Assembly: GCF_954871325.1 (NCBI RefSeq)
Contig: NC_088776.1
Span: forward strand, 10,602,052-10,666,051
Direction of reading: 5' to 3'
Origin: Gordionus sp. m RMFG-2023
Lineage: Eukaryota > Nematomorpha > Gordioida > Chordodea > Parachordodidae
Length of the DNA: 64,000 nt
The notes beneath the pieces were generated by a model. The model saw only the letters and a list, made by a program, of their open reading frames with translations, did no database searches and had not been told where the DNA came from. Positions 34,601-48,800 of this stretch are shown one piece after another (position 1 is the first letter of the stretch; each line of letters opens with the position of its first letter). The translations under genes were made by a program, and so were the position numbers.

Positions 34601-35332
34601 TTCCCTGGACATAGTGGTCCAATATCTGCTCTTTCCTTTTCAGAAAACGGTTATTATTTGGCCACCTCTGCCGACGACAGTCTCATTAAGCTTTGGGATC
34701 TGAGGAAATTGAAGAACTTCAAGACCATTAGTTTACTCGAGAATGAGGAGGATGTTAAGTTTAGTATTTTTCAATATTATTTTTTATGACATGAATGTAG
34801 ATTAGTCAGAGGGGAAAAAAAATAGATCCCTTATTCTCTGCAATTTTTTCGATTTAACATTCTTTAAATTCGACGGGATTAATATCATTGATGGATTTGT
34901 TCATTTAGCCCATAATTATTTTCTCAAATCTAATAAATGAAAATCATTTTATCTAGATGATAAACATAATAATATGGTCCTATTTGTTCTGGGTCTTGGT
35001 CAAAATAAATAAAATCAATGGTCTTATAAAAGTTTTAATATAATTATAAAGCAATTAAATTATTAGTTGCCACGATTTTTAATACCATTATCCTCTTCTT
35101 AATAAAAAGGTATGACATAAAGTGCCTCTCATTCGACAGCTCGGGCAATTACTTAGCCGTAGCAGGTAATGACGTCAGAATCTATTTGGCTAAGCAATGG
35201 AATTTACTAGCCAATTTTTCGAATCCCGGCACCGAGAAAGCTCACATTAACACTGGTGTTAAATTCGGGCCAAACGCTTCTTTCCTTGCTTCTACTGGCA
35301 TGGATAGAGCTTTACGATTTTACTCAACTTAA
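31661..35332 (+). CDS. PRPF19: Pre-mRNA-processing factor 19 (U-box E3 ligase, spliceosome NTC)
   Basis: Core subunit of the Prp19/NineTeen complex and a U-box ubiquitin ligase. Eight exons: 31661-32111, 32153-32220, 32264-32377, 32421-32577, 33476-33622, 33879-34081, 34580-34758 and 35110-35332. They join in frame to 513 residues (human 504). U-box at residues 1-70 ([37 protein letters not shown]). Tetramerising coiled coil at about 75-145 ([28 protein letters not shown]). [16 protein letters not shown] linker, then a seven-bladed WD40 domain ([64 protein letters not shown]). Introns are 41-898 bp; five of seven begin GTT. Intron 4 and probably intron 6 hold MITE debris. A polyadenylation-type AATAAA occurs near 35,510. 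Confidence 0.97.
32880..33055. mobile_element. Degenerate hAT MITE in PRPF19 intron 4
   Basis: Retains the family's internal GAAGATTTTGATA, TTGAGGCTTA and end CTTCAACACTAG in the right order. The left end is worn. Confidence 0.45.
34155..34375. mobile_element. Possible hAT-like MITE in PRPF19 intron 6
   Basis: Starts TAGAGCTGTGCCGATA and ends near CCCGATACTGC, giving weakly inverted ends. The remaining intron sequence is plain AT-rich DNA. Confidence 0.3.
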
Positions 35333-35805
35333 TATACATTTATTTGTAAGCATTATAATCTACATGACATTATGTCGTTTTAATTAGATGTATACAATTT
35401 TACATTGATCATAAAACATGAATGTTTCAAATTTTATGGGTTTTTTAAACAATATTTTATTTTATTTTTATTATTTCAATTCATATCTTCATAATAGTGT
35501 ATATTGGAAAATAAATTTATATTATAACTTCTTTTATTAATAAATATAAAAATTTCAAAATAAAAATTGTGTAGGTTTCTTAATTAACTAATTTAATATG
35601 GTTAGCATTAAGGCTCTCAAAAAAAAATCAACTCGTTTTTGAATTTTAAAAATTAAATGTTTTTATAAATTTAATATTTGTTTTTCATTAATTTTATACA
35701 TTTTGATTTATATGTTGGTTGTTTACTAGGCATTTTAAAAAAAATTTTGATCTGAGTTCTAGCTATTTTCTAATATTAATGGACCTCAATCTAAAGCACA
35801 CTTAC

Positions 35806-35984
35806 TAGTATTGTTAAACGGTTCGATTTAGCCAATTTTAAATTAAGATTTTAGCCAAAATAATATTACAATAACCTAGAGATTTCGTTAATAGATGTCC
35901 AAACCATTCTGCTATCTATGAGCCAAATCTCTAGGGTTGCCTAATATTTTTGGCTAAAATATTGGTTATCGTTTAACAACACCA
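35806..35984. mobile_element. hAT MITE copy downstream of PRPF19
   Basis: Ends TAGTATTGTTAAACGG and CGTTTAACAACACCA, with internal CTAGAGATTTCG and GGCTAAAATATTGG. Target duplication not clear. Confidence 0.65.
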
Positions 35985-36491
35985 GTCACTTGAACACATG
36001 TTGCTTCATTCAAACAAACAAAAAATAGAATTCGTACGATCTTAAAATAAGGGCTGATTTTTACCAAATGTTTTGATGTGGCATAATTTATTATATAATT
36101 CATATTAAAAAAATTCAAGCAGCTTTTACATTATAAATGATCAATATTTTAATAAATAAATAAAATATAAAGTGTAGATGGATGGTATAAATTAAATAAT
36201 AAATTAAATCTGCAATTTTTGATAATAATTTTGATAAATTGTACATTTTCTAAAAATTAAAAAAAAAATTGTAGTATCAAAGTTATCTATTTTCATAAAG
36301 ACTGTTTTATAACAATATGGTATAATCAATTTAGAAGCGATCCAAGCATATAAAAAATAATAACAGAGATTTCTTTTGCAATAATTTTAAATTACAAGAT
36401 AAAATTAATTCCAAGGTATATTTATATTAATAAATTAAATTATTAGATAATTTTTTTCGTCGTATTCAGTTTCCAAACATTTACATTATAG

Positions 36492-36677
36492 TAGAGTTGT
36501 TAAAAGCCATATTCGGTCAATTTAAAAAACGACCCAATTAAGATTTTAAACAAAATAACATTATGTAAGCTTAAAGATTTTGCATATAGCTGGCAGATGA
36601 TGTTCGATGCTTATATAATATTTTAGCTAAAATCCTAATCGGATTGTTTTGAAAAATCGGGCTTTTTAGCAATACTA
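36492..36677. mobile_element. hAT MITE copy, diverged
   Basis: Ends TAGAGTTGTTAAAAGCC and TTTTTAGCAATACTA. Flanking octamers CATTATAG and CTTCTTAG share five of eight bases. Confidence 0.55.
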
Positions 36678-36806
36678 CTTCTTAGTTCACCATGCTTAGT
36701 ATATTAAGATAAACCTGTTAAATATATCTTATAAGTGTTAAGTGCACATATTATATGATTTAATAATCAAATTTAAATATTAAACAGACAAGCGTGTTTT
36801 ATTTGA

Positions 36807-39800
36807 TTAATCTGTGCAAATATTCAGAGAAGTGTGTGTTTCGATGTGATTTTCGTATTCATTTGGACACTCAGGTGGACTTTCGCGCCCATCGAAATCT
36901 TTTTGAGCGGAAGTTAAATTCTTTATGACACATATTTCCTTGGACATGACCTCTAAATCCTTTTAATTATAAGTTTTATAAGAACTATACCCGCAAATTC
37001 AAGCAAAATGAATTTTTTTTTAAAAATATATTTCCTCACAACCTTATGATAGCTTAAAAATTTTGAAAAATGGTGGTAGAGCATTACAAAAGTGGACTTT
37101 TTAATAAATTAATATAATCGTCAAACTTTTTCGATCATAATATTTTTAGTGAGCGTTTCTTCCAACATGATTTTCAATCTTTTATTTGTATTTATGAGGT
37201 CCTCGTAACTGGGGTTACTACCCGTGGCATTATTGGCAAAATGAGAAGAAGTCGTCAAGTTATTCAAATTGTTGTTGATAAAATTATTGAATTTGAGGGC
37301 TAAAAGCTTTTTGAGTGGTTGATCCATAGAGGCAACCGAATGTTCGGAATTAGTTTCGGCTATGTTTAAAATGATTGGTTAGCATAAATTTCAAAAATTT
37401 GGATTTATCAAATGATTACGAGTAATAAGACCTAAAATGAATCAAGAAATTTAAAAATAACATTCGAAAACTATCTTTTAAAACATTCCCCAAAACAAAA
37501 TATAAGAGCAGATTTTTTTAAAATCACCATAAAAATGATAAAATAAAGTTTTTAAAAGAAATAAATTTTCGTTTTATTTAAAAAGGAGCAAATGATAATT
37601 GAAGAACCATATAAAGGCATCCCTTTATTGTTTTCGCTAATTGCATATTTTTCGATGATTTCATTTTTCCTCATGAGATCATCTGCTAAGCCAGCCGCGC
37701 TTTCCTCCAAATATTTAACCCGTTCTTGCAATAAAGCGTTCTCCCCGGTTCCATTGCACGTTTCTTTCAACATGTTTAACTTTGTATAAAAAAGAATGAA
37801 TTTATATAAAAAATTTTGCTAAAGTAACTAGTCATATTTCAAAGGAAAATAATTAACTAGTTATTTTTACAAATGTAACGATAAAAGTAGCTAGTTACTT
37901 TAAAAAATAAATATAGTATATCCATTCACTTTATAAGATTTCCCAAATTTAAAATATTGTTTATTAAATAAAAAGTAGGTTTCCAGAAAATCGAATAAAG
38001 AACTATTCTTATAAGATTCGTGAATTTCAAATCGAATAATTTTAATATTCATTTTTGTACGACTAGAATAATTAAATAATTCATATTTGCAATATAAATT
38101 TGGGTTTATGAAACAAATCACTATCACAATCAAAAAAAAATCAATATTGAAAATGCAAAAAAATTAACATATTTGAATATGATTTTATAATTAACGAATA
38201 ATTAGAATATTTACCAAAATTTAAGAATAATCAGTATAAATAATTAGAATTTATCACTTGTCAAAGATTTTTTAATTATTCGGTTATTTGTATTCTTATA
38301 TTTAGAATCGAATAATTTCTGATAGACCTAATATAATGTCATATACATCAAGAGCTTCTGTAGAAGGTTTGCTTATTTTTAGAGAAAAGCTAGCACACCT
38401 TTCAGAAATCAAATTAGTTTATTTGTTATGAAAATCAAAAAATGTTGCTAAAGTTAGTAGTTACATAAAAAAAATAACTGTAACTAGTTATATTTGAAAA
38501 ATTTGTATAACTCCTGTAATGTTGGAATGTAACTGCCAAAAATAACTATTATTTTTAAAAATATTAATGTAATAAATCTATATGAATATATTTAAATTAA
38601 TTTTATTTGTAATATGTTGTAATAAATTAATTTTAAATTATTACCTTAGTTATCTACCCTTTAGCTTTTTTTTTTTGGGGGGGGGGGGTATTTAAATCGA
38701 CTGTCTATATTGTAAATATCAATCGATTCAATAATAAATAAATTATTATTTTACTGGGAAGATGGTATCACATATTTTACATTGGACAGGACACGAATTT
38801 ATATGACCACGAGGGAGTAAGTTAAAAATTCAAATTTAATAAAAAATAGTTTTATATGATGTATAAATAAACATTTAACAGGAATGATATTCAGCAAAAC
38901 AATTTTTTATGTTCGAAAGACATAGTGCGAAGTTACATATTTAACATATTCATCTGGATCGCGCTTCTTGGCTAAATTGCTATATTTTTTGAATCTCCTT
39001 CTCGATCCGCACTTGACTGACAAATGTTTTGATTCATATTGCCCCACTTTCATCCGCCTTCTTTTCCGGCAAAATATCTCCATTTATCAATTCTATCGAG
39101 ATTTCTCTTCTTAATATTTCGCTCTGTTTAAAGTTGAGTGTATGTCTTGAATATAACATAAATCATCAATAAATCTTATCGAAACTTTTTAAGATAAAAA
39201 AAATGATACGATTGATTGCGAATAAAATAACAATCGTTGAAATGATAACTTTTCTTGAATGACACTTACAAAAAAAAACATTCTATTTATAACAATAATA
39301 TAATAGAAGTATGTGGCCTATCTTCATGATAATTAGATGTAACCATATTTTATAGATATATATTTTTATATTATAACACGTCAATCATATAATCACGTGG
39401 TGTTTTATATATATAGTTGATATAACATAGAAAGAGGAGATATATTATTATTAAATTTTTGGTAAATTTATTTTTGAAAATGATTATTGTATGTTTTTAT
39501 TAAATAAAAAAGAAGTTCTTTATAATTTTATCTATTTCTATATAGCTTTAGAACGTCTTTTAGGTACGCAATTTCGGTTAAAATTTAAATTGAGTAAATA
39601 AAATTAAGGGTGAAAGAAAGGGGTTTTTATAGTATGGACAGAGTTGGGCCATTGCCTTTATATGGTAATGATGGTGCACAGCTCTGGGTGCCCTATTGCG
39701 GCTTCGCCGCTACATCCTACCAACTTTCCCCTATTTGCGAGAAAGTTGTGGATGTAACTGAATACCTGGGCCTTTATGGCTTTAGTATTCCTAAGGCTTT

Positions 39801-42800
39801 ATTATAATAACTAATCAAAAATTTTCGATATTACCAAATATAGAAAAAGAAAACAATAATGATAGTAAACAGTAATATAAGGGTATTTATATAAATAAAT
39901 ATTGTAAGGATGTATCGTTCTGATGTTTGATTATTGTTAGACATCCAAATTCGTGATGGTTCATCTGCAGGGTTGTCTTCGGACGGTATCCATTGGATGT
40001 TTTGTGAGACGCAAGTAAAGTTAACGAGGCCCAGCTTCTGTAGAATTTGGGTAACGACGATTTCTATTGACGGGGACCTGGATCCGCCTTTCCTGAAGGT
40101 GTAATAGGTCACAGTAGAATCTGTAAAGATCATGGGTCGTTGCCCCTCGCTCAGCGCTAGGATGGCTCCCATTCCTGCCGCAAGCACTTCTTTGGCGTTG
40201 ATATGCGCTATCGCATGGCTTGGAATATTGAAGAGGAGACAATATAACCCCGCACAAATATGCTCACCGCTATATGTCATTCCAAAATCGGACGGATCGC
40301 CAAGAGTCATCAGCGATTTTTCTCAAGTGTCCAAGAATTTCTTGCACTACCCGTTCAAGCTCAAATCAATTCCCCTGATGTCCGCCAAACTAAACCAGGC
40401 CAGATTTGCCTGCAAAATAGACATAAGATCGGCATTCTTTTCCATACCTTTAGCCGAAAGTGCCCGCCCCTTCTTCGGGGTTAGATTTGACAATACAAAC
40501 TATGCCTATAAGGTTCTCCCCATGGGCGCCTCATACAGCCCGTATTGCTTACAATTTATCATTCTCGACGCCTGTGCTAAAACTGTCAGGAAGGCCTTTT
40601 ACAACGTTTATCTGGACGATATCCTAATCTACGGGGATACTGAATTTGACGTCAAGTGGTCCACTAGATCACTGCGCTGTACATTAGAAGGATGGGGGCT
40701 CCAGATAGCCGCGGAAAAATCGGTTTTAGACCCTACCGACAAAATATCATACCTAGGAGTCCCGATCGATCTCACAAATAAAACAATAACAGCTGACACA
40801 AATACTAGGCGGCGTCTCGAGAAATGCTTACAAATATTCAGGCGGCATTCATACCAACACCTCGAGCTAGGGCGAGACTTAGCAGCAAATGTTTTAGGCG
40901 TAGTAAACCATTATGCATATACTATCACTGGCATGTCCAGACTATTTTCACCGTATTATATTACTATGAACAATGCGCCACTTACTCCAGTCACTGATTC
41001 ATATCTCGCATTTCGCAAAGCAAGTATAATAATCGAAGCGATGAAAGAGCCACTGGCTCTACGTTATTACGCGAATACCCCAGTCTATACCGACGCGTCG
41101 AACTCACACATTGGTATCTGCCTATGGGACACCAATTTTACCTCAGTTTTGTACAATGAGGCTTGTCTCCTCTTCAATATTCCAAGCCATGCGATAGCAC
41201 ATATCAACGCCAAAGAAGTGCTTGCGGCAGGAATGGGAGCCATCCTAGCGCTGAGCGAGGGGCAACGACCCATGATCTTTACAGATTCTACTGTGACCTA
41301 TTACACCTTAAGGAAAGGCGGATCCAGGTCCTCGTTAATAGAAATCGTCATTACCCAAATTCTACAGAAGCTGGGCCTCGCTAACTTTACTTGCGTCTCA
41401 CAAAACATCCAATGGATACCGTCCGAAGACAACCTTGCAGATGAACCATCACGAATTTGGATAGCTAACCGAGAACATCTAGACCTGTTCGGAGATAGAA
41501 TATTAACTGGACAAACTAGCCTACAAGAGGAAGATGCCTTATTCGGTACAGAATCAACTATTGACACACCCTCTCTAATCTCTAACCTACCGAGTATGAA
41601 CTCCACTATCTCTCACCAATGGGAGAACATCTCAATCAGCTCCCGTGACCTTGCTCTCAACTAATCAAAAATTCTCTAACAATAATCAAACATCAGAACG
41701 ATACATCCTTACAATATTTATTTATATAAATACCCTTATATTACCGTTTACTATCATTATTGTTTTCTTTTTCTATATTTGGTAATATCGAAAATTCTAC
41801 GTCCTATTATGACTCGAATCAAGGTGTTCCGTGAAAATCGGTCCTTTCGGGACAGGGGCTACGTCCCCTCCACGTCCAACACTTACAGGAGACCCGAAAG
41901 GAAAGACGCGGCCACCACCAGGGGTAAGAAAAGGAAGTAGTCTTACCCTGGTCTCTATCTCTTCCATTCTCCTGCTACCTTCTACACTATCTCTTTCTAC
42001 TACTTCTCACGCAGCCCTTCCGGGGGAGGTTGCGACGGGGGCTTCACCGCTACATCCTACCAACTTTCCCTTCTACTGTGACCTATTACACCTTCAGGAA
42101 AGGCGGATCCAGGTCCCCGTCAATAGAAATCGTCGTTACCCAAATTCTACAGAAGTTGGGCCTCGCTAACTTTACTTGCGTCTCATAAAACATCCAATGG
42201 ATACCGTCCGAAGACAACCCTGCAGATGAACCATCACGAATATGGATGGCTAACCGAGAGCATCTAGACCTGTTCGGAGATATAATCTTAACTGGACCAA
42301 TTAACCTACAAGAGGAAGATGTCTTCTTATTCGGTACAGAATCAACTATTGGCACACCCTTTCTAATCTCTAACCTATCGAGTATGAACTCCACTATCTC
42401 TTACCAATGGAAAAACATCTCAATCAGCTCCCGTGACCTTGCTCTCAACTAATCAAAAATTCTCTAACAATAATCAAACATCAGAATGATACATCCTTAC
42501 AATATTTATTTATATAAATACCCTTATATTACTGTTTACTATCATTATTGTTTTCTTTTTCTATATTTGGTAATATCGAAAATTTTTGATTAGTTATTAT
42601 AATAAAGCCTTAGGAATACCAAAGCCATAAAGGCCCAGGTATTCAGTTACATCCACAACTTTCTCGCAAATAGGGGAAAGTTGGTAGGATGTAGCGGCGA
42701 AGCCTATTAAACTTTTTACAAATATATTTAATTCGATCCAAAATTATTTTGACAATTACTTTTGTTATAAAATAATTTTTATTTTTATTGTAAGGCATGT

Positions 42801-45800
42801 ATACAAAATTTTGTTTTTATAATAAGAATCAAAAAAGTTTGCAAATGATAAAAGCAATAGTTCTTATAAAATCGGGTTAGGTTTCGCACTCAATTACGTT
42901 ATTCCTTGCAAAAAAAATTTTAAGACAAATTTAGATATTTTTACAAGTTTGCATCATCTTCCAACACGCTATCGTTTCCGTTACATTTTGTTCGGAAGCC
43001 AATTCGCATTTCATTATCTTGATCAATACACAATTTGAAGAGTATTTAATATCAACTAGATCAGAATAAAGGTTGTTCCATCCTTCATATTGTTTGTTAC
43101 TATGTTCTCCTTCAGATAGAATACTGATTCACATTCCAATAATTAGACGTGTCTGTGACTGAGAATCGAGCCTGTAACCACTTTTTTTATACTCCATTGA
43201 CATAATTTATTATCGAAATAGCCGAGAATATCCTTTCCATTGTTAGAACTTAAGGGACTAACCGTTCTTACTTTTAGAAATGTCATTGCACTGGCCATAT
43301 CAGATAATGGAACTAAGGTTAAGCCTTCCGTCATGTGCCACAAATGAGATGTAAACGTCGGTATCAAATTAAAAAAAAGCTAGGAGAGTCGTGCAAATGA
43401 TTTTATTTAGATGAAAGTTAGAAACAACAATCACTAAGGATAATTGGTCTGCTTCGCTCGACGGGAGATAATAAGTCGAAATTTGTTAGTCAATGCTTTA
43501 ATGAACAATTTATAATTTTGTAATAAAAAATTATTTTATAAACACTACATGATGAAAAATATTATTTATTATTCGATTAATATTCGAATATCCTTTTTAC
43601 TAATCGAATAAGAATAATATCATTCGTCAGTGATACAGGCTGAAAGGATTAAAGTTGGTAGGCACATAAATTTTGTACCAGCAATAAGAATATATTAATT
43701 TTTTTTAATTTGAGTGACAAGGGGGTACATTAAAAATAAAAATTGATTTTATGTACAATGATTTCTAAACAAGTCGCACACATCCAATGATGTATAGTAT
43801 ATACTACTAGATTGACAATTCATTAATTAAAGAGTGTCCATACATAGGAGTCAGCTGTAGCGCCATGGTTTGCAAGTAGACTAATTGTCTTATCTATCAT
43901 TATATGAATGCTATTAATGTCATTTAATCCTTGTGCAAACCACAAATGGCGCTACTAATTTCTAAGTATGAAAACTTTTAAATGCATATATGAATGAATC
44001 GCCTAAACATTAGTTATACAATTATTACACAAACCCTTCTATTTCATTCTAAAAACGAATAAAAAAATACCCAAACCCAAAAACATTGTATTATTTTTGG
44101 AACATGGAATGGGAATTTAATAGGTTTAAAAAATATTTCCCTCCCAAAGTATGTACATATTTTTTATCAATGTAAACTAAAAAAAATTATATATTTTATA
44201 TTTATTTATCTTTGCCCCTCCCCCTTCTTTTTTGGATAATTTTAATCATGATCCAGTGTGAAAATAGTCATATTTGAATACAACATAATTTTAAAATATT
44301 TACCAGTTTAAAATGGATCGTGAATATTGAACTGGGGTGGTTTCGCTAAAAGGGATTTAATGTTAAACGCAACGGAATCAATAAATCAATATGTATGTTT
44401 TCTTTAAGAAAATGGATGTATATAATCACCAGATACCTACCTGTAGAGGTCAAAATTTCAGGGCCCCACCCGGATTCAAAAATAAATTTATTCTCAAGTC
44501 TGGACCGGATCTAAATAAAAAAATTGGCCCAGTCCGGATTTTTATTTTTAAATATTTTATAACCCGTCTCAGGTTATTAAGCCTATCCCGGTTCGGATTT
44601 TTAAAAGATCTCGGATTTTGTTTTCCAAAGTGGATAGTGTTTATAAGCAGCCTATAAAAAAAATTGTAGTCAAGATAAACAAACGACATTAATATAATCA
44701 ACATGCATAAAAAGTGAATATTTTTATTAAATATAATATTTAAAATTTTTAGGATCGAAGAAAGTGGTAAGTAACAATTAAGAAATTATATTTTTTTAAA
44801 AAAGGAAAAGTATTAATGTACAATGTCAAAAGAAAAAATTTCAATGGGTGCAAGAATTCACCTAGAAACTGTCATAAATGTATGTCTGAGAATGTTATAA
44901 AATTACATTTAACACCAACTTCAATTGAAAAAAAATATATTGCAAATCATAAATATTATCTAAATATTCTGAAAATTAATGAACTTTTCTTGTAAAAAGG
45001 ATACCTTTAATGGGATGCTTCTATCTACATGTCTAATGTAAAATACCTCTTTCATCGAGCATTTATTTGTCTAGATATAAAAATTTTTTTGACCAACTCT
45101 GTGGATAGCTCATATATTAAATATTAAAATACCATTAACTAACCACAATTTTAATGATATTCTTCTTCTTTTAATAAATTAAAGCAGATGTTTAACAAAA
45201 ACGGTAATATTTATTTTTATTTAAAAAAACCTGATTTTGATAAGTCGATGCTACATTGTTCGTCGCTTTTTGCGCGTTGAGTGAGACTTTATTCTCGTCA
45301 TTGGGGGTAAAATTAGAGCCATAATTGTGATTTTTTACAAAATTCGTCCCATTGCTCACCAAGCTCCAAGAAGACACGCTACTAAATTATAATATTTTTT
45401 TAAACCGATATTTTTGGCATTTTGCACAAAAAACTTTAAAGTTTTAAAATAAAAACTAATCAAAAGATTTGCCTATATTTTTTTTTACAAGATTTGGAAC
45501 TTTAGGTAAAACTTGATAAGAAATCTCGAAAAAATTTTCACAGATCAAAATCTTTGTTTATATTTAAAAGCATTTCAAACTCTACTTTAAAAAAATTTTA
45601 TATTATAATTTTAAATTTAAAAAAAATGCGAACGCCCGATTCGGGCCGATTTTTAAAAACGATCTGTCTATGGTTTTAGGCAAAATAATATGTGAGCCTG
45701 GAAATTTTGCCTATAGATGGCAGAAAAGTTTAGACCTCTATTTGTTAAATCTCGAGGTTTAAAGGATATTATTTTGGCTAAAATCTTAATCGAGTCGTTT

Positions 45801-48800
45801 TTAAAAATTGAAAATAATCAGGCTTTTTCAACAACCCTAAATAAAATTTCTTATTTTTCCAGAAAATTGAAACACATGCATTTTTGCCTTCAGGTGAAAA
45901 ATAAATGATTACCCTGAAAGGGGACTTTAATTTTATTAAAGGCGTCATCTTGCTAATAACAATCAATCAGTTGACAAAATAATTGTTGTAATATTCAAAT
46001 GAGTTAAAGAAAAATGAATAAAAAAAATGTATTATTCAAAATAGATAAAGTTCAAGATTATTTAAGTTTGTTGTTTAAACACTATGTAAATATATAGTAT
46101 AGAAAAGTATATATAATCGGGAATATTTTACTTGAAAAATTAATTATTATTATTATTTTGCGAACTTAATTTTTAATCTTTTAATTTTAATTATGATTAT
46201 GTAATTACAAATTATATTAATTAATAAAGTATTAGTAGTTAATTTATTTATACTAATTATTTGTATTCTCTTTAATTCTTACAACATTTGTTACCGAAAC
46301 ATTATGTTCTATGGGCATATTCAGTCTAATTAACTTTTCATTATTTGACAATAATGATTCTTTTATTTTATTTCAATTTACGACAAAAAATATAAAGTTC
46401 TAGTTGTCTAATCGAAAATAGATTATAAAATCTCAACTTGCCGGCTCATCATGGATGAATAAACTCTTTTCATAAACTGTACGCTCTTTTAGTTTTAGCC
46501 ATAAAAAAATGGAAATGCTAATTCTTATTAACTAACAATACACATGTATACTTTTTATCTTCATCCGAGATGTAGTTGGTATTGGTTGCGTTGTTGCAAT
46601 AAGACTCATTCCTGGACACTATGGAAGAGGGTGAAACGCTTTTAACGAAATTATTAGGATTGCCAAAATAACTGATTTGAGTTTGCGGACTGGCAGGAAA
46701 CGACTTAGAGGTCGTGGCGGAAGATGACATAAATTCTTGCAATTTTTCGGCTCGTTTCTTTTCATTAACGAATTGACGTTTCATATCTTTCAACTAAATG
46801 AAGGGAGGGGGGGGGGTGAAAATTGAGATCAATATTAATTAGGAGGTAGTAGGTAGTGTTGTTAAACGGTTTGTTTTGAGCCGATTTTTAAAAACGGCTA
46901 ACTCAATATTTTAGCCAGAAAAATATTGCCTAAGCCTCGAGATTTCGATAATATATGTCTAGACCTTTGTTCCTTCTATGAGCAGAATCTTCAGATTTAC
47001 GTAATATTTTTCTGGATAAAATATTGAGTTAGCCGTTTTTAAAAATCGGTTCAAAAAGAGCCGTTTAACAACACTAGTAGTAGGCAATCAAGATTTAAGT
47101 CAAAAATAAAAATACCAAAATTTCGAGATTTTGCCCCAAAGTGGTGACAAAATTTTCTTCCATCTTATGATTAAATATCAAGGCTTATGTAATATTATGC
47201 AGGGTTATATTTTATTTCGCTGTTTTTAAAAAGATAGGTTAAATCAAGGTTTCTAACAACACGAATCCTAACTCGTTAACGAAAACTTTATTTTTTTTTT
47301 GAAAATGTCATTTGATAGAAACAACAGTAATTTTGATTATAGGTATTTCGAAATGAAAAATTTTGAGGGGAGTCTAAAACAAGCTAATAATTTATGGGTC
47401 CAAGAAATTACTAGTGTAAAGTAGATAGACTGCACCCTAGCTCATATTAATCTTTGTTCTTAATATAAAAACAGCCAGCCCTCGGATACTTATTATAATT
47501 ATAGATTTTGAAATAAGGTCAGAAAATGATAACCTTAAAATACGATAAGTTTTACATTATTTATTCTTTTTAAATCTAACATTTACATTCTAATCAGACC
47601 TTCACTTATAGCTCTAAAAAGAAAAAAAAGTGACTAGCTAGTAGATAACCATGTCATCAAATATTCAAACATAATCTTTCTCTAATCGGATGAAAATAAA
47701 ACAAACAAATAATTATTAATCTTTTTTAACTTGGGAATTCAATTTTTTCTCGCAAATCTTATAATCATCCTTCAATTCGTTCAAATCTCGCGTCAAATTT
47801 GCGTTATCCTCCTTCAGATTTTTGACTTCTTCTCTCAGATTATTAACGAGACCATCCTTTTGCTTAGAAAAATATGAATAAAACAAAATTAATTTAATTT
47901 GAAAAAATTTATTTGACCTATTTATTCGTTGGTTACAATGAGACGAGAGAAAAGATGTTAACTTTGAAAAAAAAAAATTCCTGATAAACGATTTGAAAGA
48001 GATAATCTAGCTGTATTCAACCCAAAAAATATGGCTTCTAAAGAAGCTAATATCGATTTTTGTATATTAAATAAAACTGATTATTTTTCTTTTTATACTG
48101 GGTCCAAATTGAACTATTAGTTTAGTAGTTAACAAAGTTTTAAAATAACAATGTTAATCGAATTAATATTTTAGTTTTTCAAATTTTGATTATAAATATA
48201 TTTTTTAAATATTCAAAAAAATATACATTAATTTAAATCTCAAATATTATTAATATACATCTTATATTTAGTATACATTGTTAAGTATATGTTATATATT
48301 TTCTCAACTCAATAACAGATGATTTTTATATTTTATCTTTAACTAATTTATGATTATACTTGCATCTCACGAGAAAATCTATAAAGTTAAAACATTTTAA
48401 TTAATATAGGGGCTAGTTGAACTATAGGACATGTCATACATAAAATTAAGAATCTAGCTTATTTAAACCTTAGCCTATTATAGATTTTAATGGTGTAAAT
48501 CTGCACATTAAATTATTTTAGAAATAATTATTTATAATTTTATATAAGACAAGAAAATTTGATATCAATTTTGTAATTAATATTATATCTTTGGCTAATT
48601 TATTTATACATGTATCTCACGAGAAAATCTATAGTTATAAAAACGTTTTAATAAAATCTTTATGCAATGAGCGCAGCTTTAAATTAACCAATCATGTCTT
48701 ATTGTCCCCCAGGTGTTGCGATGGATATAGTCCATATACCAAAGTTATAAAAGAACATGATGTTAAAGTATCTTCGAAGACTGATATTAATATCATGTGA

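Noticed and set aside
37592-37789. 65-codon plus-strand frame
   Set aside because: Opposite strand of the CCDC186-like exon 37,608-37,779, whose protein match is clear.
44450-44704. 84-codon minus-strand and 88-codon plus-strand frames
   Set aside because: They overlap a hAT-like repeat with CCGGATTTTT words; no protein-like conservation.
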